A stretch of DNA of 64,000 bases, from NCBI RefSeq assembly GCF_000688395.1, contig NZ_JIAG01000006.1, positions 1-64,000 of the forward strand. The letters run 5' to 3'. Shown here piece by piece: positions 17,546 to 25,985 of this stretch. Both the position numbers and the translations under genes were made by a program. Below the pieces are notes generated by a model. That model was not told the origin of the DNA. It made no database searches and worked only from the letters and a program-made list of their open reading frames with translations. The DNA is from Haematomicrobium sanguinis DSM 21259. Lineage in GTDB: Bacteria; Actinomycetota; Actinomycetes; Actinomycetales; Micrococcaceae. Position 1 is the first letter of the stretch. Each line of letters starts with the position of its first letter.

Positions 17546-18415
17546 CTAGACCGCCCGGCCGTCCTGAATGGCCTCCACCGGGACCGGCGCCTCGATGGTT
17601 TTCTTGCTCCGACGCAAACGACGCTCCAACCACACTGCAAAGCCGGAGAGCACTAAACAGGTGGCGATGTAGATCGTTCCGCCCACGAGAGCGGCAGGAA
17701 TGATCGGGTTTTCGTATGCCGAGAGTCGGAAGAACTGGCGAATCGCATAGAGCAACTCTTCATAGGTAATGATGAACCCGAGTGCCGTGTCCTTCAGCGC
17801 CACCACTAGTTGGGCAATGATGACCGGTAACATGTTGCGGATGGCTTGCGGCAACAGAATCGAGGTCATGACCTGGGATTTACGCAACCCGATCGCGTAT
17901 CCCGCTTCGCTTTGACCCTTGGGTAGCGCTTGAATCCCGGCGCGGAACACTTCGGCCAGAACGGACCCGTTGTACAAGATCAGAGCCGTGACCACGGCAA
18001 CATACGGTGTCATGCTGATACCGATGGTCGGCAAACCGTAGTACATGAGCATCATAAAAATCAGCACCGGGATGGCACGGAAAAATTCGGTAATCCAGGT
18101 GACCGGAATGGAAATCCACTTGTGCACGGACAAGCGCCCCATAGCCAGAACGAGGCCCAATGCCAAGGCGCCAATCGCCGCGACTACGAAGGCACGGAGG
18201 GTGGCTAGCCACCCTTCAAAGAGCAAATTCCAGGCCGCGGGTAAGGTGAAGACGGACCACTTACGGGCGCTGAATTGGCCGGCCTCGGCCAACCGCCAAA
18301 TAATGAGTGCGGCGAGCGCGGCCACAATCACCATGGTGAGGATTGAAAGCATGAGGTTTCGACGCTTAGCCTTGGGGCCGGGCGCATCATAGAGAACTGT
18401 TGCTTCGCTACTCAT
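17546..18415 (-). CDS. gluD: Glutamate ABC transporter permease GluD
   Basis: About 289 residues; one of two membrane permeases of the gluABCD importer. It has a cytoplasmic N-terminus, about five to six membrane spans, and the binding-protein-dependent permease signature in ALPKGQSEAGYAIGLRKSQ (the EAA loop that contacts the ATPase). Its ATG overlaps the gluC stop by four bases (ATGA), so translation is coupled. Confidence 0.9.
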   Translation of the reverse strand: MSSEATVLYDAPGPKAKRRNLMLSILTMVIVAALAALIIWRLAEAGQFSARKWSVFTLPAAWNLLFEGWLATLRAFVVAAIGALALGLVLAMGRLSVHKWISIPVTWITEFFRAIPVLIFMMLMYYGLPTIGISMTPYVAVVTALILYNGSVLAEVFRAGIQALPKGQSEAGYAIGLRKSQVMTSILLPQAIRNMLPVIIAQLVVALKDTALGFIITYEELLYAIRQFFRLSAYENPIIPAALVGGTIYIATCLVLSGFAVWLERRLRRSKKTIEAPVPVEAIQDGRAV

Positions 18416-19092
18416 GCCGCGATCCTCCACTTCTTCTCAAATGCTCGTTGCAGTAGTGACAGGATGCTCACAATCAGTAGGAATCCAAGGCAGACCCACA
18501 GGAGCCCCACGAGCATATTCTCGCCGCGTTCAGAGAGGTACGCTCTGATCGCGCCCGCCTCAAAGACGGAGAACCCGGCAGCGACCGTCGTGTTTTTTGC
18601 CAGAGCAATAAAGACGCTCATGAGCGGCGGGATCACGGCGCGAAATGCTTGCGGCAGGATGATCAAGCGCATGGACTGCAGGAACGTCAGGCCGATGGAG
18701 CGTGCCGCTTCGGCTTGTCCCAGCGGCACAGTATTGATCCCGGCGCGAATCGCTTCGGCAACGTATGTTGCGGTGTAGACCGACAGCGCCCCCACAGAGA
18801 GTGAGAAACTGTTGCCTACGTTGGGGAACACCAACGGGAGCGCGAAAATCGCATACAAGAACACCAGGGTCAGCGGAGTATTGCGCACCAGGTTCACGTA
18901 TGCCCAGCCCAGCGCCCGGAGCGGGGGAACCGGGGATACCCGGAAGGCGGCCACAATGGTGCCCAGAATGAGGGAGAATACGGCCGACCAAACAAAGAGA
19001 TAAATCGTTGTCAGGAACCCCTGGGAGAAAAGTTCCCAGTTGTTAATCAAGACATCCACATGGACCCCTGTCGGATTGAGTGAGATAGACAT
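18412..19092 (-). CDS. gluC: Glutamate ABC transporter permease GluC
   Basis: About 226 residues with the same fold as GluD: five spans and the EAA loop VPLGQAEAARSIGLTFLQS. The ATG at 19092 (MSISLNPTG) was chosen; the upstream extension runs into the hairpin between gluB and gluC and is unlike permeases. It forms the membrane channel together with GluD. Confidence 0.9.
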   Translation of the reverse strand: MSISLNPTGVHVDVLINNWELFSQGFLTTIYLFVWSAVFSLILGTIVAAFRVSPVPPLRALGWAYVNLVRNTPLTLVFLYAIFALPLVFPNVGNSFSLSVGALSVYTATYVAEAIRAGINTVPLGQAEAARSIGLTFLQSMRLIILPQAFRAVIPPLMSVFIALAKNTTVAAGFSVFEAGAIRAYLSERGENMLVGLLWVCLGFLLIVSILSLLQRAFEKKWRIAA

Positions 19093-19096
19093 GAAA

Positions 19097-19131
19097 CGCG
19101 GTGTGGGGGCGCCATGCGCCCCCACACCGCG
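19097..19131 (-). terminator. 16-bp perfect stem between gluB and gluC
   Basis: Arms 19097-19112 and 19116-19131 pair perfectly around a three-base loop. There is no T run. Such GC-rich stems after binding-protein genes usually act as partial terminators or RNA stabilisers, giving more GluB than permease. That role is inferred from position. Confidence 0.7.
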
Positions 19132-19137
19132 TCGCGT

Positions 19138-20064
19138 TTAGCTGGCCGGGTCAACCGTGGGTTGTTCAACCTTGGTTCCGGACTTGCCGAGGGTGGCGTC
19201 ATAGATCTTCGTCCACGTATCCCCGCCGTCGGTCAGGGTCGTGTTGAAGAACTCGGTTAGCGCCGTATCGCCCTTGGGCAGGCCAATGCCGTAGCGTTCC
19301 TCGGTGAACGGTTCGCCAACCACCTTGAGGGTGTCCGGCTTCTCGGAGGCGAAGCCAATCAAGATGGCCTGGTCGGTCGAGACGGCATCTACTTCCCCGC
19401 TCTCAAGTGCCTGGACACATAGGGAGTACTTGTCGTATTCGAACGGCTCCGCCTCGGGGAAGTTCTCGCGAATGTTCTGAATCGGAGTTGAGCCGGTGGC
19501 CGAGCACACTTTCTTACCAGCGAGGTCCTTCTCGCTCTTAATGTCTTCGTTGTCCTTCTTGACCAGGATTCCCTGGCCGGTCACGAAGTACGGTCCCGCG
19601 AAATTGATTTGCTGCTTGCGCTTGTCGGTGATGGAGTAGGTGCCGACGTAGAAGTCCACGTCTCCATTCTGGATGGCTTGCTCGCGGCTCGCCGACGGGA
19701 TGGTCTTGAACTCAATCTTGTCCTCCGGGAATCCCAGCGACGCAGCCATCCATTTGGCGATCTCAATGTCGAAACCCACGCGCTCATCGGTCAAGGGATC
19801 CAAGTAACCCAAGCCCGGCTGGTCATCCTTGACACCGATGGTGACCTTGTCGGCGGCTTTCATCTTGTCGTAGGTGGGACTTCCGGTGAGATCGACATTG
19901 GTTGCGACGTCATAAGTGAGCGCCGAATCTCCATTGTCGCCGCCGAGTCCGCCACCGTTGGTGGACCCGCCGCTTGAGCCCGAGTCTCCACCGCAACCGC
20001 TGAGTGCGAGTGCGGCGATCGCCATCGACGCTACAACGCCGTAGCTTGCCTTCTTGATTTTCAT
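19138..20064 (-). CDS. gluB: Glutamate-binding lipoprotein GluB
   Basis: A 308-residue extracellular solute-binding protein of family 3. The signal peptide ends in the lipobox LSGC (Cys24), so it is lipid-anchored. A Gly/Ser linker follows, then KVTIGVKDDQPGLGY, ERVGFDIEIAKWMAASLG and VDFYVGTYSITDKRK, which are typical of amino-acid-binding proteins, including the Arg that usually holds the ligand carboxylate. AAAGGAA precedes the ATG. Confidence 0.93.
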   Translation of the reverse strand: MKIKKASYGVVASMAIAALALSGCGGDSGSSGGSTNGGGLGGDNGDSALTYDVATNVDLTGSPTYDKMKAADKVTIGVKDDQPGLGYLDPLTDERVGFDIEIAKWMAASLGFPEDKIEFKTIPSASREQAIQNGDVDFYVGTYSITDKRKQQINFAGPYFVTGQGILVKKDNEDIKSEKDLAGKKVCSATGSTPIQNIRENFPEAEPFEYDKYSLCVQALESGEVDAVSTDQAILIGFASEKPDTLKVVGEPFTEERYGIGLPKGDTALTEFFNTTLTDGGDTWTKIYDATLGKSGTKVEQPTVDPAS

Positions 20065-20119
20065 GGTGTTCCTTTCGTCGGTGCGTGCAGTGCGCTCGCA
20101 CCCTTTGTGGTCGGGAGGT

Positions 20120-20896
20120 TTACTTCAAGATCTTGGACAGGAAATCCTGTGCTCGGCTACTTTGCGGGTTGGTGAAGAACTCTTCCGGCGTGGCCTCTTC
20201 GACGATCTGACCATCGGCCATGAAGATCACTCGGTCGGCCGCCTTGCGGGCAAATCCCATTTCGTGAGTAACCACGACCATGGTCATACCCTCCTTGGCG
20301 AGCCCCACCATGACATCCAGCACCTCATTGATCATCTCCGGATCCAGCGCCGAAGTCGGCTCGTCAAAAAGAATCAACTGTGGCTTCATCGCCAAGGACC
20401 GGGCAATCGCGACACGCTGCTGCTGGCCACCGGAAAGTTGCGCCGGATACTTTTGCGCCTGGTGATCAACCCCGACGCGTTTGAGAAGCTCCATTGCCTC
20501 GCGTTCGGCCTCGGCCTTTTTCATGCCCTTGACCTTGATTGGGCCCAGGGTCACATTTTCCAAAATGGTCTTATGCGCAAAAAGGTTAAAAGACTGAAAC
20601 ACCATGCCCACATCGGCACGCAACTTTGCCAAGCCGCGCCCCTCGTCGGGAAGCACCTTGCCTTCAATGGTGATGGTGCCATCATCGATGGTTTCCAGCC
20701 GATTGATAGTGCGGCACAGTGTCGACTTGCCAGAACCAGATGGTCCGATGACCACCACCACTTCACCCGGCATCACGTCCAAGTTGATGTCCTGCAGCAC
20801 ATGAAGTTGCCCAAAGTGTTTGTTCACATTTTGCATGGACACGAGCGCCTCGCCGGACGCACGGGTGGCAGGGGTTTCGCTCGCCTCAATTGTCAT
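20120..20896 (-). CDS. gluA: Glutamate ABC transporter ATPase GluA
   Basis: About 258 residues; the ATP-hydrolysing subunit and first gene of gluABCD. Walker A is GPSGSGKST, the signature is LSGGQQQR, Walker B is [12 protein letters not shown] and the switch His is in VTHEMGF. The longer frame from 20956 starts at TTG and adds 20 residues unlike the family. The ATG at 20896 is preferred; a nearby ATG four codons earlier is possible. Gene order gluA-gluB-gluC-gluD is as in corynebacteria. Confidence 0.93.
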   Translation of the reverse strand: MTIEASETPATRASGEALVSMQNVNKHFGQLHVLQDINLDVMPGEVVVVIGPSGSGKSTLCRTINRLETIDDGTITIEGKVLPDEGRGLAKLRADVGMVFQSFNLFAHKTILENVTLGPIKVKGMKKAEAEREAMELLKRVGVDHQAQKYPAQLSGGQQQRVAIARSLAMKPQLILFDEPTSALDPEMINEVLDVMVGLAKEGMTMVVVTHEMGFARKAADRVIFMADGQIVEEATPEEFFTNPQSSRAQDFLSKILK

Positions 20897-21003
20897 GAGT
20901 AAGATCATGCCGAATCTTGGGCCGTGACGCCAATCACAATGCGCATTTGTGCGCAATTGTGACCCAAGAGCAACGTGAGCGGCGCACAGCCGCGGCCAGC
21001 ATT

Positions 21004-21009
21004 TACGCT
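21004..21009 (+). promoter_or_regulatory. -10 box TACGCT, leaderless geometry
   Basis: TACGCT ends six bases before the ATG at 21016. Confidence 0.5.
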
Positions 21010-21015
21010 AAAGAC

Positions 21016-21771
21016 ATGTGTGCAAAAGAGAAATCCCCCAAGAAGCGTTCCCTCCACCGCCGCGGCCAAACCGAATATCGCGGTGATCTGGCCAATGTCG
21101 AAATGGCAGACAAGGCCCTCCTTGACACGCAAGATAAACAGGATTTCACCTCAACCGACCCTTGGCGGGTGCTGCGCATCCAAAGCGAATTTGTGGAGGG
21201 GTTCGATGCCCTCGCGGGCCTCGGGGCGGCCATTAGCGTCTTTGGGTCGGCGCGCACCAAACCGGGATCGCCCCGCTACGAGTTCGCCGAAAAAATAGGC
21301 GCCCTTCTGGCCGAGAAAGGCTACGCCGTCATTACCGGCGGCGGACCGGGAACCATGGAAGCCGCAAACAAGGGCGCCACGGAGGCAGGCGGGCTTTCCG
21401 TGGGACTCGGCATTGAGCTCCCGCACGAACAAGGCATTAACCCCTACGTGGAACTGGGCATCAACTTCCGCTACTTCTTTGCCCGCAAGGTCATGTTCGT
21501 GAAATACGCGCAAGGTTTCGTGGTGCTCCCCGGCGGCTTTGGCACCCTGGACGAACTCTTCGAAGCCATCACACTCGTCCAAACCGAAAAGGTCACCTCC
21601 TTCCCGATCGTTCTGGTCGGCACCGAATTCTGGGGTCCGCTTCTGGACTGGATCAAGGGAACGCTGGCCGCCGAGGGGATGATCTCGGAAAAGGACGTCA
21701 ACCTGCTCCACCTCACCGACAGCGCCGAAGAAGCGGTCGAACTCGTCACCCAAGGCAAGGACGCCCACTAG
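21016..21771 (+). CDS. LOG-family protein (cytokinin-riboside phosphoribohydrolase-like)
   Basis: 251 residues with a Rossmann-like LOG fold. GGGPGTMEAANKGA and the family motif PGGFGTLDELFE (from about residue 172) mark the nucleotide site. LOG enzymes release the base from nucleoside monophosphates; the long N-terminal extension (residues 1-55) matches the actinobacterial TIGR00730 group, where the true substrate is uncertain. The start at 21016 is supported by the -10 box spacing; the longer frame upstream is not conserved-looking. Confidence 0.85.
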   Translation: MCAKEKSPKKRSLHRRGQTEYRGDLANVEMADKALLDTQDKQDFTSTDPWRVLRIQSEFVEGFDALAGLGAAISVFGSARTKPGSPRYEFAEKIGALLAEKGYAVITGGGPGTMEAANKGATEAGGLSVGLGIELPHEQGINPYVELGINFRYFFARKVMFVKYAQGFVVLPGGFGTLDELFEAITLVQTEKVTSFPIVLVGTEFWGPLLDWIKGTLAAEGMISEKDVNLLHLTDSAEEAVELVTQGKDAH

Positions 21772-21796
21772 CCACCAAAATGTCGGGGCACTCTGG

Positions 21797-21802
21797 CAAG
21801 AT
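21797..21802 (+). promoter_or_regulatory. -10-like box CAAGAT, leaderless geometry
   Basis: CAAGAT ends six bases before the ATG at 21809. The first base departs from the T of the usual box. The GGAGG just before the ATG is too close to be a ribosome binding site. Confidence 0.35.
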
Positions 21803-21808
21803 GGAGGC

Positions 21809-22195
21809 ATGGAATGGGTAGTCCTTGCCGTCGCCATTGCGGCGCTCGCCGTCATTATCTTTGCCGCCGTCTTCATGAGCACCTCCGAGCGCGCCACGAC
21901 GGGCGGCAACCAAAAAGGCGTTGCGCGCCAGGCTGAGAAACTCACCGAGCAGCCCGGGTTGCCGGCAGCAGACCCGCTGTTGCCTCCGGTCCTCCTCCCG
22001 GAGGACCCGGTAGCCGAGGACATTGACAAGGTGCGCTTCGCCGTCGGATTTAACGGCTACCGCGTCGAAGAGGTCGATGACTTTCTCGACAAGGTTCGCG
22101 ACGAACTAACCCTGCGCAACCAGCGCATTGCCGAGCTCGAAGCCCGATTGGGTGCGCGGGGCGCCACTGCCGCGGCGAAAGCGGACGAAGCTTGA
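21809..22195 (+). CDS. DivIVA-domain membrane protein
   Basis: 128 residues: one N-terminal membrane span (about 4-24), a variable linker, then a DivIVA-like segment (VRFAVGFNGYRVEEVDDFLD, about 75-94) leading into a short coiled coil (residues 95-118). DivIVA-type domains sit at curved membrane and link to polar growth or division; this is a short member. The 3' end overlaps tag by four bases. Confidence 0.75.
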   Translation: MEWVVLAVAIAALAVIIFAAVFMSTSERATTGGNQKGVARQAEKLTEQPGLPAADPLLPPVLLPEDPVAEDIDKVRFAVGFNGYRVEEVDDFLDKVRDELTLRNQRIAELEARLGARGATAAAKADEA

Positions 22196-22785
22196 GCGAG
22201 AGCCTGATCCGCTGCAGCTGGGCGCGACACACCGAGATCGAACGCGACTACCACGACACCGAATGGGGCCGCCCGGTCACCACCAATAACGGATTGTTTG
22301 AGCGGTTAAGCCTCGAAGCATTCCAATCGGGGCTCAGCTGGCTCACCATCTTGCGCAAGCGCGAGGCTTTTCGGGCAGCATTTGCGAACTTTGACGCCCA
22401 GAAAGTCGCCCAGTACGACGGCGATGCCATCCACACGCTCTTGGCTAACCCTGACATTGTGCGCAACAGGGCAAAAATTGAAGCGACCATCGCCAATGCG
22501 CAGGCCCTCCTCGAATTGGGTCCCGGAGAAAGTTTGCACGGGATTCTCACCAAATTCGCCCCCGCCGTGCACCGGATCCCAGCCACCCGAGACCACATTC
22601 CGTCAAGCACGCCGGAATCGGCGGCCCTGGCCAAACACTTGAAAGCACGCGGCTTTCGGTTCGTGGGGCCCACCACCGCCTACGCCATGATGCAAGCGGT
22701 CGGCATCGTCAATGACCACGAAGCCAGCTGCTGGGTCAACACCCAAGCCCAGTTGCAGCACGCGAGAGCGGGGGAGAACTCATGA
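22192..22785 (+). CDS. tag: DNA-3-methyladenine glycosylase I
   Basis: A 197-residue base-excision repair enzyme that removes 3-methyladenine. RCSWARHTEIERDYHDTEWG at the N-terminus, FQSGLSWLTILRKREAFR, and GFRFVGPTTAYAMMQAVGIVNDH near the end are Tag signatures; Cys and His at both ends would form the zinc site (Cys8, His21, His and Cys in NDHEASCW). It starts with TTG overlapping the previous stop and its own stop overlaps the next ATG, so it is mid-operon. Confidence 0.93.
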   Translation: MSESLIRCSWARHTEIERDYHDTEWGRPVTTNNGLFERLSLEAFQSGLSWLTILRKREAFRAAFANFDAQKVAQYDGDAIHTLLANPDIVRNRAKIEATIANAQALLELGPGESLHGILTKFAPAVHRIPATRDHIPSSTPESAALAKHLKARGFRFVGPTTAYAMMQAVGIVNDHEASCWVNTQAQLQHARAGENS

Positions 22786-24191
22786 GCATGCCGCGAGAAC
22801 CCAGGCACTCGCGCTCGCGCACCGCCCAGAAGGAGCCAGGCAACGATCTTCCTGCGCAACCGGAGAACCACGGCGAGCCGCGCGAGCAAGTCGGGAACAC
22901 GCCGTCGGACCTCACCGAAGCACCCGCTTACGGCAAGGGACCCCAGCGGCCGCAAGCCGAAAGCGCGGAGGGCGGAACAAGCACATTCACCGATGACTTC
23001 CTCGCCTCCTTCGTGAACCTGGTCCGGCCGCTCGGGCGCTTGCCATGGTGGGCGCAAGTGTCCTTGGTGTTCCTGGCTACGCGACTGATCTCCTTCGCGA
23101 TTTTGGCCGCAGTGGCGCTGCAGCAAGGCCTTTCGCCGTGGGGCAACGCGAAGCCCTCGTACGGCGACTTCATCAACATTTGGGATGCCGAGTGGTACAA
23201 CCGCATCTTTAGCGAGGGCTACCCGAGCGAGATTCCGCGCAATCAGGACGGCGTCGCGCAGAGCAACCAGTGGGCGTTCATGCCGCTGTTCCCGGGGATT
23301 GTCCGGGGTCTAGCGGCGCTCACCGGCGGCAACTGGGCGAGTCTGGCGCCGATCGTCGCGATACTTTTTGCGTGGGCGGCCGCGCTCATGATCTATCAAC
23401 TGTTTCGGCTCAAGACCTCGCACCGCAACGCGATGTGGGGGATGGCGCTCGTGTTCCTCTTCCCCGCCTCGGCGGTGTTCCAGGTGCCTTACGCCGAATC
23501 GACCAACCTGTTTTTCCTGGCGTTGGCGCTGTACCTGGTGATCCAGAAACAGTACTTGTGGGCCATTCCGATCGTGTTTTTCTCCGCGCTCTCCCGCCCG
23601 GTTGGAGTGCCGTTCGCGCTCATGCTGGGACTCTATTTTCTCTACCGGTGGATGAAACACAAGCAGATCCCTTTCCCCGTGTCCGAGGTGTGGCGCCTGG
23701 TGGTGTTGGGCATTGCTTCCGGTGCTGCCGCGCTTGCCTGGCCGATCATCGCGTGGATGTACACCGGAGAGCAAAGCGCCTACACCGATACCGAAACCGC
23801 ATGGCGGTATAGCGAGCTGGTGCCGTTCTTGCCGTGGTTTGAGCGGGGGAACGCGCTCTTCGGGCCGCTGCTCGGCGCGATTTTCCCAGTTCTGCTGGTG
23901 GTTTTTGTGTACTTCGCGTTCACGAGCAAGCCGATGCGCGCGGTCGGGATCCAGATGCAGTTGTGGTGCTTCAGCTACTTCTTCTATATCTTCGCGTTCC
24001 TGAATCCGCAGACCAGCACCTTCCGGCTCCTCATACCGCTGTTCCCGATCGCGCTGGCTGTGGTACTGATGTCCCGCTCGCGCGCGTATCGGTGGAGCAC
24101 CGCCATCATGTATGTACTGATGCAAATTGTGTGGGTGTATTGGCTGTGGAGGTGGACGCAACTGCCCGGGGGCGGAGATTACCCGCCGTAA
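22782..24191 (+). CDS. PIG-V-like mannosyltransferase (GT-C type)
   Basis: A 469-residue polytopic membrane protein. About 85 disordered N-terminal residues precede roughly nine to ten spans. The loop after the first span holds WDAEWYNRI and QSNQWAFMPLFPG, which match the actinobacterial PIG-V/GPI-mannosyltransferase-like family; the acidic pair in WDAEWY is the likely catalytic site. It probably uses a polyprenyl-phosphate sugar to glycosylate a lipid or protein at the outer face. The acceptor is unknown. The ATG overlaps the tag stop. Confidence 0.75.
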   Translation: MSMPREPRHSRSRTAQKEPGNDLPAQPENHGEPREQVGNTPSDLTEAPAYGKGPQRPQAESAEGGTSTFTDDFLASFVNLVRPLGRLPWWAQVSLVFLATRLISFAILAAVALQQGLSPWGNAKPSYGDFINIWDAEWYNRIFSEGYPSEIPRNQDGVAQSNQWAFMPLFPGIVRGLAALTGGNWASLAPIVAILFAWAAALMIYQLFRLKTSHRNAMWGMALVFLFPASAVFQVPYAESTNLFFLALALYLVIQKQYLWAIPIVFFSALSRPVGVPFALMLGLYFLYRWMKHKQIPFPVSEVWRLVVLGIASGAAALAWPIIAWMYTGEQSAYTDTETAWRYSELVPFLPWFERGNALFGPLLGAIFPVLLVVFVYFAFTSKPMRAVGIQMQLWCFSYFFYIFAFLNPQTSTFRLLIPLFPIALAVVLMSRSRAYRWSTAIMYVLMQIVWVYWLWRWTQLPGGGDYPP

Positions 24192-24351
24192 ACCCGTCAA
24201 ATTAGCGCCCGGCGCTGCACTCGGGAATAATGGGGAGTGACCAGCGCCATACGCCCGGGCATTGCCACGCCTTGAGCGCAGGATGCTGGAAACCATTACG
24301 ACGCACTCTCGAGGAACACTCAAGAGCACTTTCCCGAAGGGATGAGATCTC

Positions 24352-24519
24352 ATGGCTGCGATGAAACCGCGCACCGGCGAAGGCCCCATGGAGGCCAGCA
24401 AAGAAGGGCGCAGCATCATCCTGCGAGTCCCCACCGACGGTGGCGGCCGCACCGTGATTGAGCTCAATGCGGAAGAAGCCGTAGCATTGCGTGATTGCCT
24501 CGTCGAAGCGACGCAGTAA
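24352..24519 (+). CDS. DUF3117 small protein
   Basis: A 55-residue protein, MAAMKPRTGEGPMEASKEGR and onward, ending in EEAVALRDCLVEATQ. This is a near-standard DUF3117 sequence, found throughout actinobacteria, of unknown function. An AAGGGATGAG stretch precedes the ATG. The upstream 160 bases contain nothing else I can name. Its stop is three bases from the stop of the convergent methyltransferase. Confidence 0.9.
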   Translation: MAAMKPRTGEGPMEASKEGRSIILRVPTDGGGRTVIELNAEEAVALRDCLVEATQ

Positions 24520-24522
24520 CGA

Positions 24523-25155
24523 CTAGTTTTTGACGGCCACGATCAGGCCCGTACCAACAGGCAGCAAGGTAGAGCGGACGCCCTCTTCCTGGCTCAGCTT
24601 CTTAATGATCGCTCGCATGATCTGGGTGCTGGGTTTCCGAGATGTCGGTTGAGAAACCTGGTGCTCATCGAGCGCATCATTGATGATCAGCAATCCGCCG
24701 GCACGCAAGAGCCGCAACCCGTGGTCGACATAGTCGGCATAGTTGGGCTTGTCCGCGTCCAAAAAGACAATGTCATAGGCGTCTTTGGTCAGCCGGGGCA
24801 GAACCTCGGCGGCCTTTCCGGTGATGGGGCGTAGGCGGTTGCCCACAATCCCGTCCTCTGCCAGCGCTACCCGAGTGGCCTTGAGGTGATCGAGGTCCTT
24901 GTCGATAGCCGTCAGCACTCCGGTCGGTTTCATTCCGCGAAGCAGTGCCAGGGTGGAGATTCCGGCGCCGCTGCCCACTTCCACGGCCGTTTGGGCGCCG
25001 CGGCTGGCCGCCAGCACGGTCAAAAGCGATGCGACCGATGCCGGTACGGCCGCGACACCCAGGTCGGCTGCCCGGGATCGGGCGGCAAGCAAAACCTCGT
25101 CCTCCACCGGCAAAGACTCGGTGAAAGACCATGACGCACTCTTGTCGACACTCAC
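24523..25155 (-). CDS. SAM-dependent O-methyltransferase
   Basis: 210 residues of the catechol/caffeoyl-CoA O-methyltransferase-like family. SAM motif I is VEVGSGAGISTL (about 58-69), LTAIDKDLDHL follows, and the metal-site Asp is in DIVFLDADKPNYADY with NDAL later. In mycobacteria the same kind of gene lies divergent from sigE (Rv1220c), as here. The substrate is unknown. The GTG is preceded by AGGAG at a fair distance. Confidence 0.88.
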   Translation of the reverse strand: MSVDKSASWSFTESLPVEDEVLLAARSRAADLGVAAVPASVASLLTVLAASRGAQTAVEVGSGAGISTLALLRGMKPTGVLTAIDKDLDHLKATRVALAEDGIVGNRLRPITGKAAEVLPRLTKDAYDIVFLDADKPNYADYVDHGLRLLRAGGLLIINDALDEHQVSQPTSRKPSTQIMRAIIKKLSQEEGVRSTLLPVGTGLIVAVKN

Positions 25156-25311
25156 AAATGAACTCCTAGACGGGGGAGAATGAATTTCTAGTCTAGTCCG
25201 GCGATCGCGAATGAGCGCGGACCCCGCGCGCGCACGTCTGGCGTACAGTCAACTCCCAGTATTGCTTGACACACTAAACTTCAATCCAACCAGGTTTCCA
25301 AGGGGAATTGC

Positions 25312-25968
25312 GTGAACAAAACTGCTTCGACGGCGCCCGTAGCGGGCGCGGGCTCGATGGCGCGCGCCGGAGACCGGATTGCCGCGAGCGTAGACTCTGC
25401 AGCCGCATTGCCGGTAAGCGAGGTGCCCACTGGGGAGGAGATTGTTCGCCAGCATGGCGCCCAGGTCATGCGGTTGGCCTACCGTCTGACCGGGAACAAG
25501 CATGACGCCGAAGACCTCGCCCAAGAGGCCTTTGTGCGCGTCATTAAATCGCTGGACACCTTTCAGCCGGGAACCATGGGCGGATGGTTGCACCGCATCA
25601 CCACCAACCTGTTCTTGGACCAGGCGCGCCGCAAATCCCGCATTCGCTTCGATGCGCTACTCGCCTCGGATGACTCTCGACTCTCCACCGATGTGGGTGG
25701 CCCAGAGCGTTCCTATGAACTGAACAACCTCGATCGCGACATCATTCAGGCCCTCGCGGAATTGCAACCCGAGTATCGCGCCGCCGTGGTGCTCTCCGAC
25801 CTTGAAGGTTTTTCTTATGACGAGGTTGCCACCATGCTTGGCATCAAGCTGGGCACGGTCCGCTCCCGCATTCACCGGGGCCGCGTGCAATTGCGGGAAA
25901 AGCTGGCGCACCGGGCACCCCGCTCGAAGGTACAGCGGCCAAAAGCACCCAAACTGGGTGTCGTTTAG
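25312..25968 (+). CDS. sigE: ECF RNA polymerase sigma factor SigE
   Basis: 218 residues. Region 2 runs from about 45 to 110 (AYRLTGNKHDAEDLAQEAFV, then GGWLHRITTNLFLDQARRKS) and region 4 from about 145 to 200 (LPEYRAAVVLSDLEGFSYDEV in part, then LGTVRSRIHRGRVQL). Synteny with an O-methyltransferase on one side and tatB on the other supports SigE, the envelope-stress sigma. The N-terminal 40 residues are disordered, as in other SigE proteins. The GTG has AAGGGG seven bases upstream. A perfect TTGACA at 25266-25271 has no -10 partner at normal spacing. Confidence 0.92.
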   Translation: MNKTASTAPVAGAGSMARAGDRIAASVDSAAALPVSEVPTGEEIVRQHGAQVMRLAYRLTGNKHDAEDLAQEAFVRVIKSLDTFQPGTMGGWLHRITTNLFLDQARRKSRIRFDALLASDDSRLSTDVGGPERSYELNNLDRDIIQALAELQPEYRAAVVLSDLEGFSYDEVATMLGIKLGTVRSRIHRGRVQLREKLAHRAPRSKVQRPKAPKLGVV

Positions 25969-25985
25969 GCGAAGTGGGAACGCTG

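Noticed and set aside
25266-25271. Perfect TTGACA before sigE as a housekeeping promoter
   Set aside because: No -10 hexamer is found 15-19 bases downstream, so I do not call it a promoter.
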